Assembly: GCA_021018815.1 (NCBI GenBank)
Contig: JAITYX010000062.1
Span: 2,819,501-2,883,500, forward strand
Direction: 5' to 3'
Origin: Talinum fruticosum
Lineage: Eukaryota > Streptophyta > Magnoliopsida > Caryophyllales > Talinaceae
Length of the DNA: 64,000 nucleotides
Shown: positions 22,396 to 34,309 of the stretch, one piece after another
Layout of the letters: the number at the start of each line of letters is the position of its first letter
Numbering within the stretch: the stretch's first letter is position 1
Position numbers and translations under genes: made by a program
Notes under the pieces: generated by a model
Seen by the model: the letters and a program-made list of their open reading frames with translations, nothing else
The model's database searches: none
What the model was told of the DNA's origin: nothing

Positions 22396-23158
22396 CTCAT
22401 TTTTATTGATTATTCACTAGGATATCGGGGACAGATCCGAGAGTAGGATGAAGGGCGCCGAGTGGCACAAGCAAACATTCAATGGCGCCCGTTCGTCGTC
22501 CGAAGAAGTCTCTCTCAAATCCATTGAGGAGTCCCGCACGAATTGGTGTGCTACTTTGGAAAGTTATGTGCAAACTCTATCAACAGAGGAACAGATCATC
22601 CGTAGCGCGCCAGGTCACATGTTTGGGCAACGTGAAGGGTATATGCCGGTTTATGTCTTCCCGAACGACATACTACAATTTTTGCACAAGGAGGATATCG
22701 ATGTATCTACTATTACACTTGACATTATGTGAGTTAATATGTTCATAATCAGTTCTTTTTTTACTATTAATTTTAATTTTTAATTACATACAATTAATAT
22801 GTAAGGTGACTGCACGAGATTGGGAAGGACTTCGTTCACTTTTTGAACCCTTCCATTATTCAAGGAGTTGGGCAAACTCGTGACGACCAAGTCAACTCAA
22901 CGTCATGAAAGATACTGCGAAGAATAAAACATGGTACTTGGCGGCATTCAATGAGAGGTAAGTGTACAAAATAATGAACTAATTAACTGAAGTTTTATAT
23001 GGTGTTATACATACTTATAAGAAAATGTGTTATTTGTTGGTAATGTAGCCACCATTGGATGCTTGTTGCCCTATATCCAAGGGCTAATATGGCTTACTAG
23101 CTTGATCCTCTCGATTGTGACGTGAGGGAAGATATCAAGGACGTCGTCAAGGCGTGAT
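20004..23158 (+). pseudogene. CACTA protein: Ptta domain, linker and Ulp1 N-terminal part
   Basis: Exon-like blocks in order. 20004-20227 (NYGKWADISNSIKDKLWNDI, Ptta start) ends at CAG|GTAAAT. About 20890-20965 reads ANWKRVKSNAYSHVLSRGD. 21260-21487 reads RRDKLALALQRDEHLGHVRV and has a coiled-coil-like tail. 22030-22270 reads LPVADPRSSTLLTMR in a domain common in these proteins. 22448-22735 ends in FPNDILQFLHKEDIDV. 22806-22960 reads KTWYLAAFNER, and 23050-23158 has HHWMLVALYPRANMAY then an in-frame TAG before LDPLDCDVREDI. The protein is broken by shifts and stops. Its C-terminus lies beyond the Copia element at 34310-34760. Confidence 0.72.
22332..22393. repeat. (TA)n microsatellite, about 62 bp
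   Basis: An uninterrupted alternating TA run within an intron-like part of the CACTA gene. Confidence 0.95.
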
Positions 23159-23275
23159 TTTATACTTTTAATCATTTTATATTGTTTAATTAGTAATATG
23201 TTCAATGGTATGTCAATTTGAATTTTATTTTTCCGATTAAAAAATAGTGCTTTACTTCGTTATTATTATAGGGAG

Positions 23276-24881
23276 TGAAGACTCGGACCTCATACTTACA
23301 TCATTCTGAGTTCCATCAAGGAATCGGGTATAAGACTTCATCTCTTATAGGGTTTTGATTTTAAGTCATTCTATGTGCCTTAGGAATTTTTCTGAGTGAT
23401 ATAGCATCTTCTCTCGAGTGCTATAGAAATTATTGTATATGTTTTCGCTTGATTCTAACCGACTTAAAAAGCATACTCTTGTATGCCACTTCACACTCAG
23501 CTTTGAGTCACTCGGACAACACTCGGATATATCGTATGTTCAAACACTTTCTATAATGCGCATAAACTCATATCTCGACTTCGTGTTCCAGGAATTACCT
23601 TGTCAATTCACTCTTCTAAGTCAACATATCTTGTTTGAACTTTGTTTGGTCTAAATCAAGTTTGTCTACTCCGATATTCTTTATTCGACTTGATTATCTT
23701 TCAAAACCGACTCAGATGGATTTTGAGTCTCATGGATATTAGACTCAGAAAATTCCATTCCTTTTCGACTCACATAATTATGCATTTGATTATCCTAATT
23801 AATTTATTATCCGTATCTAATCTTAGACCAAAGTATCTTATACTTTGAGAACCAAATTGATTTACTTTTGTAGGTTATTCAAACGAGGCTATCCTATTTT
23901 TTGAAATACTAAAGTAACTGGCTTCAACATATCAAATCACCAGCAGACAAGGCTTTTCCTACTTCCGACCTACGCCCGATCGCTGTGTCGAGCCGTTTGC
24001 TTCCAAAACGGGAAATCTGCAACGCTAAGCTCAACGGTGGTTTCCACCTTACTTATCAGATACCACCATTGAATTGGGACTTCCAAAGGAGTCAAGAACC
24101 GTTGTATAACGTTCACATCTCAACGGATATTTTCTGAGTGACTCGGAAATCCATTACAACGACCACAAAGGACTTTTAGTCACAAGATGGTTACAACGGC
24201 TAATCTACTTGGTTTTCTATAAATAGAAGCCAACTCTTAAGACATAAAGATTGCTCAACCGGTTGTTAATACACATACTTGAGCAAAAGTCATTGTATTC
24301 ATTATCAATCTTCTACTTACAACTCCAACTCCGTATTTAATACTTCTCCGAGTTGTAAGGTCTTATATTTAGTTACAAACACTCTTTCTTACTTTCTTAG
24401 TAAGGTCCCTTGACCGAGCTGTAAGGGTTAACTAAGCTCGGTTGTCCCTAACTCGTAAAGGTTATCTCGGTTATGAAGTACTAGATCGGATAAGAGAATT
24501 TCGAGTCTAAGGAAAACTTGTAAGGAGTTGTCTAAGGGAGAAACTCGGGTTGAGTCATTCTACTGTATTTTGTAGATTCAAAATAATGGATTTGACTTCA
24601 TGCTTGGATTAGCATGGTCCGTGGTTTTCTGCGCCGGGAGGGTTTCCACGTATATTCCGAGTTACCACTTTTCCGAGTGCATTCTAGACTCGGATCGACT
24701 ACAAGTATTATTTAACTATTAAACGAGTTCAGTCTTAGTATTCCGAGTCCGTGCTTATCCGAGTTCATTCTTGAAACACAGTCTCCTCATAGTGCTATCT
24801 AGTTTTCAAATACGAGCAAATTCTCTCATCACCCTATTCACCCCCCTAGGGTGACTTAGCTTCTCCGAGAGCAAAACTTTA
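23276..24881 (+). repeat. Copia 5' LTR
   Basis: Begins TGAAGACTCGGACC and ends gcaaaacttta, where the expected final CA has become TA. Its length is 1606 bases against 1604 in the partner. Most differences from the partner that I compared by eye are C/T or G/A transitions. It starts five bases after the preceding CACTA intron end. Confidence 0.93.
24218..24225 (+). promoter_or_regulatory. LTR TATA box
   Basis: TATAAATA followed by gaagcc, conserved at the same place in all four LTRs of the family (also 1000-1007, 33647-33654 and the complement near 41020-41027). Likely the start of U3-driven transcription. Confidence 0.6.
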
Positions 24882-24894
24882 ATTGGTATCGAGC
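24882..24894 (+). other. Primer-binding site (tRNA-Met type)
   Basis: attggtatcgagc directly after the LTR. The usual Copia PBS is TGGTATCAGAGC, so this copy lacks one base in the middle. Confidence 0.75.
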
Positions 24895-24940
24895 TTAGCC
24901 TTTCGGAAAGGATCTAACCATCCAAAGGTCTAAAGATCAA

Positions 24941-26760
24941 ATGGCTCGGAACAACGGAGAGTTCGATGAAGGAAGATCTTCCAGCAGACCACCAAAGTTC
25001 AAAGTATCTAACTTCTTGCACTTGGAAGAAGCTCATGGAATGTTTCCTATTGGATCACGATGAAGATGTATGGAACATCATACAAGTAGGAAACTACATT
25101 CCGATGAAGATGGATGAAACAAGACTCGTGCCCAAGATCAAGGCGAGTACACCACCGAGGAAACAGAGAATTTCATAAAGAACTTCGAGGCAATGAACAT
25201 TCCGATGTGCGCCATAAGCTCGGAAGAACATAACCGAGTGTCGACTTGTGACACAGCCAAAGAAGTATGGGACACTCTGGTCAACACTTAAGAAGGCGCT
25301 AGCCAAGTCGGGCAATTGAAGATAAGCCAATATCTTCACAAGTATGAGCAATTCAAGATGGAGCCGAAGAAAACATCACTCGGATGTTCATCCGCTTCAC
25401 CGAGATTACCAACAATCTCAAATCTCCGGGTAGAAAGATTTCCCACGAGAAAATGTGCAGAAAGATACTCGAAGCCTACCCAAGAGAAGGTGGGGTCCCT
25501 AGGTGACAACTATCGAAGAGGCTCGGAACTTGTCACTACTGAAGCCGGACGAACTCATTGGGAAGCTTCTCACCCATGAGATCCACCTGGAAGAGGAAGA
25601 TGCAGAGGTCGGCACCAAAAAGAACATTGCATCGAAGGCCTCGGAAAACAGAGAAGCTAGTCCGAGTTCATCTTACTCGGAAGAGGATCCCATGGCACTT
25701 ATCGCTAGAGGCTTCAAGAGAATGATAAAGCACAAGAAATGGGATAAGAATCCAAGAGAAGAGTTCTACAAGAAAGACAAGAAGGATAGAAAAGGTAAAC
25801 ACTCTTCCCTTTCAAAGTTATCTTTGATTAAGAACTACGGCTCGTTTTGAATGTGGCAGCAAGGAACACATAGTCAAGGACTGTCCCGGGAGAAAAAGGA
25901 CATAAAGAAGAAAAAGCCTATGATGGCCACATGGAGTGACGAGGACTCATCGGAAGATGACGAGGACTCAAATGACTCAAAGTGTCCGATGGCACTCTCT
26001 AACTCGGAGGTGGAAGCAGAGTCGGACTCGGATCAATCGAGACAGTGAGGAAACAATTCCTCGGGAGGTAATTGAATACTTCCTAAAATTCTCCAACGTT
26101 GATTTAGCCAAATATATCTTTACTTTAGTCCAATTCTGATTCTTCTCAATTTAAAGAACAACTTGAGTCAATCACCTCTGAGAGCATCTCATTGAAAAAT
26201 GAATTGGAAAAACTAAGACTTACTCTAAGAGAACTCAACACCGGTGCTCAATCCAATGAGACCGAGTCGGAGTCACTCGGAAGAGAAAATGAGCAATTAA
26301 ACTAAAGCTCAACGAGTCTCGAGAGCTTGTTTTAAAGTTTACACAAGGTCAGAAAAACCTTGATATGCTCTTAGGATCCCAATGTGTCTCCTTCGAGAAA
26401 AGAAGGTATTGGTTTTAACAAAGAGGAGGAATCCAATTCCTATTCAGAACTTTTCAAAAGGATTCCGGAACCGTGAAGTTCGGGAAGACCGAGCACGATC
26501 CCATTCATAAGAATGAAAGGAGGACTGAGCCGCAGACCAACTTACGGGAGAAAACCTTCTCCACCGGTTTATAACGAAAAGCTTTTCAAAAGAAAGAGAC
26601 ACGGACTCAGTTCTCTAAACGGAAGACTCAGAATCGAGACCAAACCCAAAGTTATTCAAATCTGGGTTCCCAAGAGTCTACTTCCTTAGAAAAGGACCAC
26701 GATAAAGGGTGTTACTTGGGTTCGTTAGAGGAAGTGAGAAGGGTTAGTTTGTTTACGCTT
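24941..26760 (+). pseudogene. Copia gag (capsid/nucleocapsid) remnant
   Basis: Starts at the first ATG after the PBS with MARNNGEFDEG, then falls out of frame within about 30 codons. Segments in three frames follow: WKKLMECFLLDHDEDVWNI (25013ff), a capsid-like region to 25620, an acidic/serine-rich part, and a zinc-knuckle remnant CGSKEHIVKDCP near 25855-25890. The first cysteine position of that knuckle is altered. A second acidic segment with many aspartates follows. The family Gag packages element RNA in cytoplasmic particles; this copy cannot make an intact one. The stretch 26140-26760 links gag to protease and is also frame-broken. Confidence 0.8.
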
Positions 26761-29700
26761 TGCAAGTGACTCGGAAAAGAACAAAAGGGCATTGGTACCT
26801 AGATAATGGATGCTCACGCCACATGTTAGGAGATTCAGGACTCTTTTCTAAGTTAGAAGACTACAAAGGAGGAAAAGTCACGTTTGGGGATGACAGCAAA
26901 CACAAGATCATTGGGATTGGCAAGATTGGCAAAGGAAGCAATCTGGTCGGCCCAGTGTACCTTGTCAAAGGGTTAAAGTACAACTTGCTAAGCATCTCTC
27001 AACTCGTGTGACAAAGGTCAAGAGGTAAGATTCACTCGGACCAATTATTATATTTCGATGATGCTACCAAGGAAATCAAGCTTTCACATAAGAGATCAGG
27101 TAACACGTATATTATTCCTCTTTCTAACCCGAGTCGAATTTATCATGTTTAAAATCATCTCTTCATGATGACTGGACATGGCATCGTAGACTAGGTCATG
27201 TTAGCATGCATATTATTAAGAAACTTGCATCGCATGGTTTAGTCGGAGGATTACCTAATTGTGCATTTAAGAAAGATAAAATCTATGAAGCATGCACAAA
27301 AGGGAAACAAGCCAGATCATCTTTCAAATCTCTGAAGACAGTTTCAATATCCAAGGTGCTTGAAATGCTGCATATGGACTTATGTGGTAAAATCCTGTTA
27401 AGAGTCTCGGAGGTAAATCATATGTACTTGTTATTGTTGATGATTACTCACGATTTACCTGGGTGTGTTTTCTTAAGCACAAAAATGAAGTATTCAAAGA
27501 GTTCAGCAAGCTCTGCAGCAAAATCCAAGTTGAGTCTCGGACTCGGATCCGGAGAATTCGAACCGACCATGGAAGGGAGTTCGACTACTCGGAATTTGCG
27601 GAGTTTTGTGACAAGACCGGCATCTCCCACAATTTCTCAGCTTCAAGAACTCCTCGGCAGAATGGATTGGTGGAGAGAAAGAATAGAACTCTGGAGGAAA
27701 TAGCTAGCACAATGATGATTGAACACAATCTACCCTACTATTTTTGGGCTGAGGCGATCAACACGGCAAACTACACATTGAATAGATGCCTCATCGGACC
27801 CATCCTGAAGAAAACACCATACGAGCTCTACAAAGGGAAGAAACCCAATATTTCATACTTTAAACCCTTTGGATGTAAGTGTTTTGTTCACAACAATGGT
27901 AAGGATCACTCGACCAAGTTTGATGCTCGGTCGGATGAAGGTATTTTTCTTGGTTACTCATCTCATAACAAAGCTTATCGCATTTTTAATAAAAGAACGA
28001 ACAAAGTGGAAGAAAGCATCCACGTTGTGTTTGATGAGATTGAACAGGAAAAACCAAGTAAATCATCATTCTCGGACCTAAAGCTTAGCAGAGATGAGGA
28101 TCGTGATGAAAATGAGCTTATCAAGAATAAAATCCAACCAGCTCGTAACGAAGTGACCGAGAACAACCTGACTCGAACGAGACAACACAAGAGTCAGCTC
28201 AGAATGTTGAAGGACAATTTGATGAACAAGCTCACTCAAAACAAAGTTCCGCAGATCAACCAACTTAACCTACAGATCTGGTGAATCGGAGAACAGGTAG
28301 AGCATTCAAGTATGCTTCTAGTCACCTACTAGAAAACATCTTATCCGATATCAATAGTGGGGTAAGAACTCGTTCCTCTCTTTAAAATCTATGTGCATTC
28401 ACTGCATTCATTTCATTAACTCGAACCCAAAAATGCACTAGAGGCCCTAAATGAACCTGAATGGGTAGAGGCCATGCAAGAGGAACTCAATCAATTCGAG
28501 AGAAACCAAGTTTGGACTCGACCAAACGACCTTCCGACCACCAAGTCATAGGAACCAAATGGGTTTTCAAAAATAAACTAGATGAAGGTGGGTTGATAGT
28601 CAGAAATAAGGCTAGACTTGTGGCTCAAGGTTACAACCAAGAAGAAGGGATTGATTGTGGGGAAACCTTTGCACCTGTGGCTAGAATTGAAGTTATTAGA
28701 ATACTCGTTGGCATTTGCATCTAGCATGAATATCAAACTGTATCAAATGGATGTTAAATGTGCTTTTCTCAATGGCTTTCTTGAAGAGGAAGTCTATGTT
28801 GAGCAACCCTCGGATTTGAAAACTCAGAATTTCCAAATCATGTTTTCAAACTGTAAAAAGCTCTTTATGGTCTTAAACAAGCTCCTAGAGCTTGGTATAA
28901 AAGATTGAGCAATTTCTTGGTTCAAAATGATTTTAGGAGATGTCAGATTAACAAGACTCTTTTTATAAAAACCAAGGGGAAAGACTTTCTTTTGCTCGGA
29001 TCTATGTTGATGATATAATCTTTGGAGCTACTAATAAAATTCTGTGTCGAGAGTTTTCTGAGTTAACGAGACAGGAATTTCAAATGAATATGATGGGAGA
29101 ACTCAATTTCTTCCTTGGCCGACAAATCAAGCAAGACAAAGATGGCATCTATGTCCATCAATTCAAGTATACCAAGGAGCTGCTGAGGAAGTACAAACTT
29201 CAAGATGCAAAGCATACAGCGAACACCCATGAGTAGCGACCTAAAAGCTGGACTCGGACGAAAAAGGTAAAGCAGTAGATCGAAACTCTATCGAGGTATG
29301 ATTGGATCTTTGCTATATCTTACTTCCAGTAGGCCAAACATAATGTTTAGTGTCTGTCTATGTGCAAGATTTCAAGCTAATCCAAAAGAATCACATCTCA
29401 CTGCGGTGAAGAGAATATTCGGATATCTTGTAGGGACTCAAAACTTAGGTCTATGGTACTCCGGAGACTCATAATTGACTCTCACTTGGATACTCGGATG
29501 CTGATTATGCTGGGTACAAAGTTGATAGGAAGAGCACCTCAGGAGCTTGCTAGTTTACGGGTCAATCCCCGATATCTTGGCACTCAAAGAAGCAAAACTC
29601 AGTAGCTCTATCAACTGCCGAAGCTGAGTATATTGCAGCTGGGGCATGTCTGTGCTCAGATTTTATGGATAAAGCAACACTTGAGAGATCTTGGACTTAC

Positions 29701-29946
29701 ATTCAAATCTATTCCAATCAAGTGCAATAATCGAGTGCAATCAGCATCACCAAGAATCCAGTTCAGCACTCAAAGACAAAACATATTGAGGTCAAGTATC
29801 ATTTCTTAAGAGACCATTCTGAGAAAGGTGATATTGAACTTGAATTCATTCCTACTAATCTTCAATTAGCTGATATCTTCACTAAGCCACTTAGTGAGGA
29901 TCAGTTTTGCTTTATTAGGAATGAACTTGGTATGTTAAACGCATAG
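26760..29946 (+). pseudogene. Copia pol (PR, IN, RT, RNase H) remnant
   Basis: Protease: 26760-27008 has HWYLDNGCSRHM, where the catalytic D-S/T-G reads D-N-G (26802-26810). GAG-pre-integrase: 27180-27400 (YEACTKGKQ, first zinc Cys changed). Integrase: about 27400-28060, with one catalytic Asp in IRTDHGREF and Glu in NGLVERKNRTLEE. The first Asp block falls in a shifted frame near 27435. RT: 28450-29260, with [37 protein letters not shown] and YVDD at 29003-29014. RNase H: about 29490-29946, with STAEAEYIAAG, TKHIEVKYHFLRDH and ADIFTKPL, ending at TAG 29944-29946. At least six frame changes and several stops interrupt it. Confidence 0.88.
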
Positions 29947-30608
29947 TTATGTGCTTTTACGTGTGAAAATTCTTTGCATGATTATGTGTTGTGTGCTTAC
30001 TTGCGTTAATAGGTTATTAGTTCAGTTGAACTAGTGATACTGAGCTAAGAACTTTTTTTTTTTTGTCTCGTGGTTTCGAGTCACTCAAAAACTTAACCGA
30101 GTCGGACTCAGATTTTGAGAAAAATGGACATCAAACTTCGAAATCATCTCTAGATAAGTGGAGAATTTCGGAATTTATTTTAAAATCTCTCTTTTTCTCT
30201 CTCTATCTCGCGCGCAATGATAAGACAACTAGCCGTTGGGAGATAACTGTTGGAATTCTAACCGTTGGAGAAGAGAACAGTCACACCGGTCCGAGGTGAC
30301 CTCCGAAGAGCTAAGTCGAACGGATACCGAAGGACGCTTATTTCTCTATAAATAATGCTTGTTTTCCTTCATGTCGTTACTTTACACTTCGCTTACTCTC
30401 TCTCGAAATCAAATCTTTGTGAACAAGCTCTCTACGATCAAAGCAACGCTCGGCAATCTCAAGCTTAGTGAAGAACATCTCAAGTAAGCTCTGTTGCTCT
30501 CAGCTCTCTCGTCTTCTACTCTTTCATTTTCTTTTTCCCTCACTCTATTAGAGCTTTCTCTCTCTTTCTCTCTCAAAAGGTCATCTTCTATCTCTTTTCT
30601 ACATTAAC
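29947..30608 (+). other. Spacer between pol and the 3' ORF
   Basis: About 660 bases without a coding motif. Contains T13 at 30052-30064, 'ctctataaataatgc' (TATA-like, 30343-30357) and CT-rich text up to the next ATG. It may hold a leader or internal promoter for the 3' ORF. Confidence 0.45.
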
Positions 30609-32190
30609 ATGCCGAAAAGAGGTTCTCACTCAGATTTTCTTGGTTCCGCAACCAAGAAACCTCGTACTAAAGGCCGGGAAGGCCCCTCCAATCCTTCTAA
30701 ACCTCTTTTCACCCAGACATCTCGCGCTGGATGATAAATTCTTTCCAACCACAAAATTCTCGTGGTTGCCTCACATCCAATCTACTGGGGTCTACAATTT
30801 TCTTTGTTTCAGCTAGTTCATCTACCCCGAACTCGTCTCCGAGTTTTATACTCATCTTTCTAGTTCCGAGGGTATCCTTACTTCTCCCGTTCGAACATCA
30901 CTATTCGCATCAATACTTCTCTCCTCCACCTTTTGTTCAAAGTATCTTCTCTTTTCTTGAACAGCAACCCCATACCTTTCAACGAGGTTGTTGATGACTT
31001 CTTTGAGAAGTACGCCGAAGAATTCCCCGGGTCACGCAAGAACTTCTCTCGTGACCCAACTAAAGTCGAAGCATGTCTTCTGTGTTTCCTGCTGATAAGA
31101 ACCTTCTTCTCATAGCATTCAAGCAAGGAGAACCCTAACTCCAAGCACCTTAAAGCTCTTTTCGATATTTTAGAGGGCTACGAAGTAGACTTCTTTCCCG
31201 CTATCATTGAGAAAATGACAGCAGTGTCGGCTCGGACTCGAATAAGAAGAACACCCATCTTCCTTTCGGGGCTCTTCTCACCCTCATTTTCAAACAATTC
31301 AAAGTTCCTCTTCCCTCGGATCCTAACGCGGTTTCGGGGCTACCATAGTAGTTGGCAAAAGGAACTTCTTGGGTATGGATACCGGGAAACCCAACCGGGT
31401 GTTTGGGTCCATAGCTCATAACCGAGGCCATCTTCTCTGCCTCAAACTCGGAAAGAAACCCCTCTTTCTCTACCTCCTCCACCTAGTGGTGCCTCCTCCT
31501 CAGGTGTTTCTCGGACTCTTTCTTCCGCTTTGTCCTCTGCTTTTATGGACAAAATTTCCTCGGTGTCCTCTAAACTTAAGGACATCCTCCGGCTCAAGAC
31601 TCTCTTTCAGTCTATGACTATTAACCAGAAAATAGCCCAATCCCAAATTCGAGAGCAGGAGGATGTGCTACTCGAGATGAAGGCTCTGGTTAAGGAGCAG
31701 AGGGAGCTGATCGAGCTCCTTTAGGAGAGGCGATCTAAGGCGGCTCAGGATCCGGTTGACTCCAACACTTCGAGGAATCCTCGAGTCCGGCCAAGTCCTC
31801 CTCGGACGAGAGGAGAAGAAAAAGAAAAGGAGCCCGTGGCTGAGGCAGCTCCATCCGAGGAAGGGGAGATAGAAGAAGGAGAACAAACGAGTAGCAGCAG
31901 CGAGAGGGCCGGGGTGCTCCCGAGCCTCAACCAGAAATGATTAGCTCGGACAGTGAGTCCGAGTTGCTCGAAGACCCTGCCGACCATGGCCAATCAGCAG
32001 CAGGTCGGCCTGAGCACACCCCTCCAGCAGCCCAAGAGGACAAGCCTCTAGATGACCTAGTTCTGTTCAACCACTCGAACCGAGCCGATGCCGGATATTC
32101 TTGTACTTCCCCGCCGCGTTCAAGCACATCTTCAAGATCTTATCAACGCAGGCGCACCACTCGTCCTTCATCTTCAACCACACTGCTCCA
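30609..32190 (+). pseudogene. Extra 3' ORF of the Copia element (env-like position)
   Basis: An ATG at 30609 opens MPKRGSHSDFLGSATKKPRT, ending at TGA after 41 codons. Continuations appear in other frames. Near 30960-31160 is NEVVDDFFEKYAEEFPGSRK. Near 31500-31724 is a coiled-coil-like part (SQIREQEDVLLEMKALVKEQ). Then comes an acidic, proline-rich tail (SSDSESELLEDPADHG) up to about 32190. Position and composition match the additional ORF after pol in SIRE/Maximus-type Copia elements. Its role is unsettled, and similarity to viral envelope proteins is by position rather than sequence. No clear membrane helix is seen. Confidence 0.6.
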
Positions 32191-32689
32191 TCCCCTCCTT
32201 AGTTTCTTAGTTTTTTTTTTTTTTTATTTATAGTATTTCATGTTTTTCTTTTTGTCGAGACATCAAATTTGTACTTTCTTGTTTTATTCTTCCCATTTTG
32301 TCTTTTTTTTTTTTTTTTTGCTGAAAGGCAAGGGGGAGAATAGATAGAAAAATTTGTTGTCTTGTTTAGGGGAGTCTCTCTCACCCTCTCGTAAATATTT
32401 TTCTTTGACGTTAATGAAGTAAATACATTTTATTAATAATTCCTGCCTCTATGCTTAAGACTTCTCAGGTCTTTACTCAAAGCAAGTGTTTCATTAATAT
32501 TGTTTACCTGATCTGTAAATAATCTTGCTATCAGCCTCCAGTCTTTGTTGTGTCTATCGGAATTTATATCTTTTCTTGCTCTAACACTTTAGCTCTTGCT
32601 CTAAAATCTCAAGTTATTTTTTGAGCAAGTTTGCAAAATCATATCTCGTATCACTAACAAAGTTTTTGTCTAAGTATGGAATGTCTTTC

Positions 32690-32705
32690 ATCAAAAAGGG
32701 GAGAT
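32690..32705 (+). other. Polypurine tract of the Copia element
   Basis: caaaaaggggagat immediately before the TG of the 3' LTR; the same tract precedes the LTR at 102. Confidence 0.85.
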
Positions 32706-34309
32706 TGAAGACTCGGACCTCATACTTACATCATTCCGAGTTCCATCAAGGAATCGGGTATAAGACTTCATCTCTTATAGGGTTTTGATTTTAAGTCATT
32801 CTATGTGCCTTAGAAACTTTTCTCGAGTGATATAGCATCTTCTCCGAGTGCTATAGAAATTATTGTATATATTTTCGCTTGATTCTGATCGACTCAAAAG
32901 CATACTCTTGCATGCCACTTCACACTCAGTTCTAAGTCACTCGGACAACACTCAGATATATCGCACGTTCAAACACTTTCTATAACGCGCATAAACTCAT
33001 ATTTGACTTCGTGTTCCAGGAATTACCTTGTTAATTCACTCTTCTAAGTCAACATATCTTGTTTGGACTTTGTTTAGTCTAAATCAAGTTTGTCTACTCT
33101 GATATTCTTTATTCGACTTGATTATCTTTTAGACTAACTCGGATGGATTTTGAGTCTCATGGATATTAGACTCAGAAAATTCCATTCCTTTTCCGACTCA
33201 CATAATTATGCATTTGATTATCCTAATTAATTTATTATCTGTATCTAATCTTAGACCAAAGTATCTTATACTTTGAGAACCAAATTGATTTACTTTTGTA
33301 GGTTATTCAAACGAGGCTATCCTATTTTTGAAATACTAAAGTAACTGGCTTCAACATGTCAAATCACCAGCGAGACAAGGCTTTTCTTACTTCTCACCTA
33401 CGCCCAGTCGCTGTGTCGAGCTGTTTGCTTCCAAAACGGGAAATCTGCAACGCTAAGCTCAACGGTGGTTTCCACCCTACTTTTAAGATACCACCATTGA
33501 ATTGGGACTTCCAAAGGAGTCAAGAACCGTTGTATAACATTCACATCTCAACGGATATTTTCTGAGTGACTCGGAAAATCCATTACAACGGTCACAAAGG
33601 ACTTCTAGTCAAAAGATGGTTACAACGGCTAATCTACTTGGTTTTCTATAAATAGAAGCCAACTCTCAAGACATGAAGATTGCTCAACCGGTTGTTAATA
33701 CACATACTTGAGCAAAAGTCATTGTATTCATTCTCAATCTTCTACTTACAACTCCAACTCTGTATTTAATAGTTCTCCGAGTTGTAAAGTCTTGTATTTA
33801 GTTACAAACACTCTTTCTTACTTTCTGAGTAAGGTCCCTTGACTGAGCTGTAAGGGTTAACTCAGCTCGGTTGTCCCTAACTGTAAAGGTTATCTCAGTT
33901 AGGAAGTACTAGATCAGATAAGGGACTTTCTGAGTCTAGGAAAAACTTGTAAGGAGTTGTCTAAGGGAGCAACTCGGGTTGAGTCATTCTGCTATATTTT
34001 GTGGATTCAAAATAGTGGATTTGACTTCGTGCTTAGATTAGCACGGTCCGTGGTTTTCTGCCCTAGGAGGGTTTCCACGTATATTCTGAGTTACCACTTT
34101 TCTTAGTGCATTCTAGACTCATACTGACTACAAGTATTGTTTAACTATTAAACACTTCAGTCTTAGTATTCTGAGTTTGTGCTTATCCGAGTTCATTCTT
34201 GAAACACAGTCTCCTCAGAGTGCTGTCTAGTTTCAAATACGAGCAAATTCCCTCGTCACCCTATTCACCCCCTTTAGGGTGACTTAGCTTCTCTGAGAGC
34301 AAACCTTCA
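32706..34309 (+). repeat. Copia 3' LTR
   Basis: Begins TGAAGACTCGGACC and ends gcaaaccttca, directly followed by GGGAG, the right copy of the target duplication. Its TATA box is at 33647-33654. The final CAG formed with the flank restores an AG next to the interrupted CACTA exon. Confidence 0.93.

Larger units (their letters stand above)
23276..34309 (+). mobile_element. Complete Copia retrotransposon, Sirevirus-like
   Basis: Two direct LTRs (23276-24881 and 32706-34309) bound a 7.8-kb interior. Flanks are a perfect GGGAG duplication (23271-23275 and 34310-34314). A tRNA-Met type PBS follows the 5' LTR and a purine tract precedes the 3' LTR. The order gag, protease, integrase, RT, RNase H, plus an extra ORF after pol, is that of Copia elements of the SIRE/Maximus (Sirevirus) group. 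All reading frames are interrupted, so the copy is not autonomous. It lies inside a CACTA element in the same orientation as the CACTA gene. Confidence 0.93.

Noticed and set aside
22192..22446. Tyr/Ile-rich frame
   Set aside because: The Tyr-Ile run is the translation of the (TA)n microsatellite.
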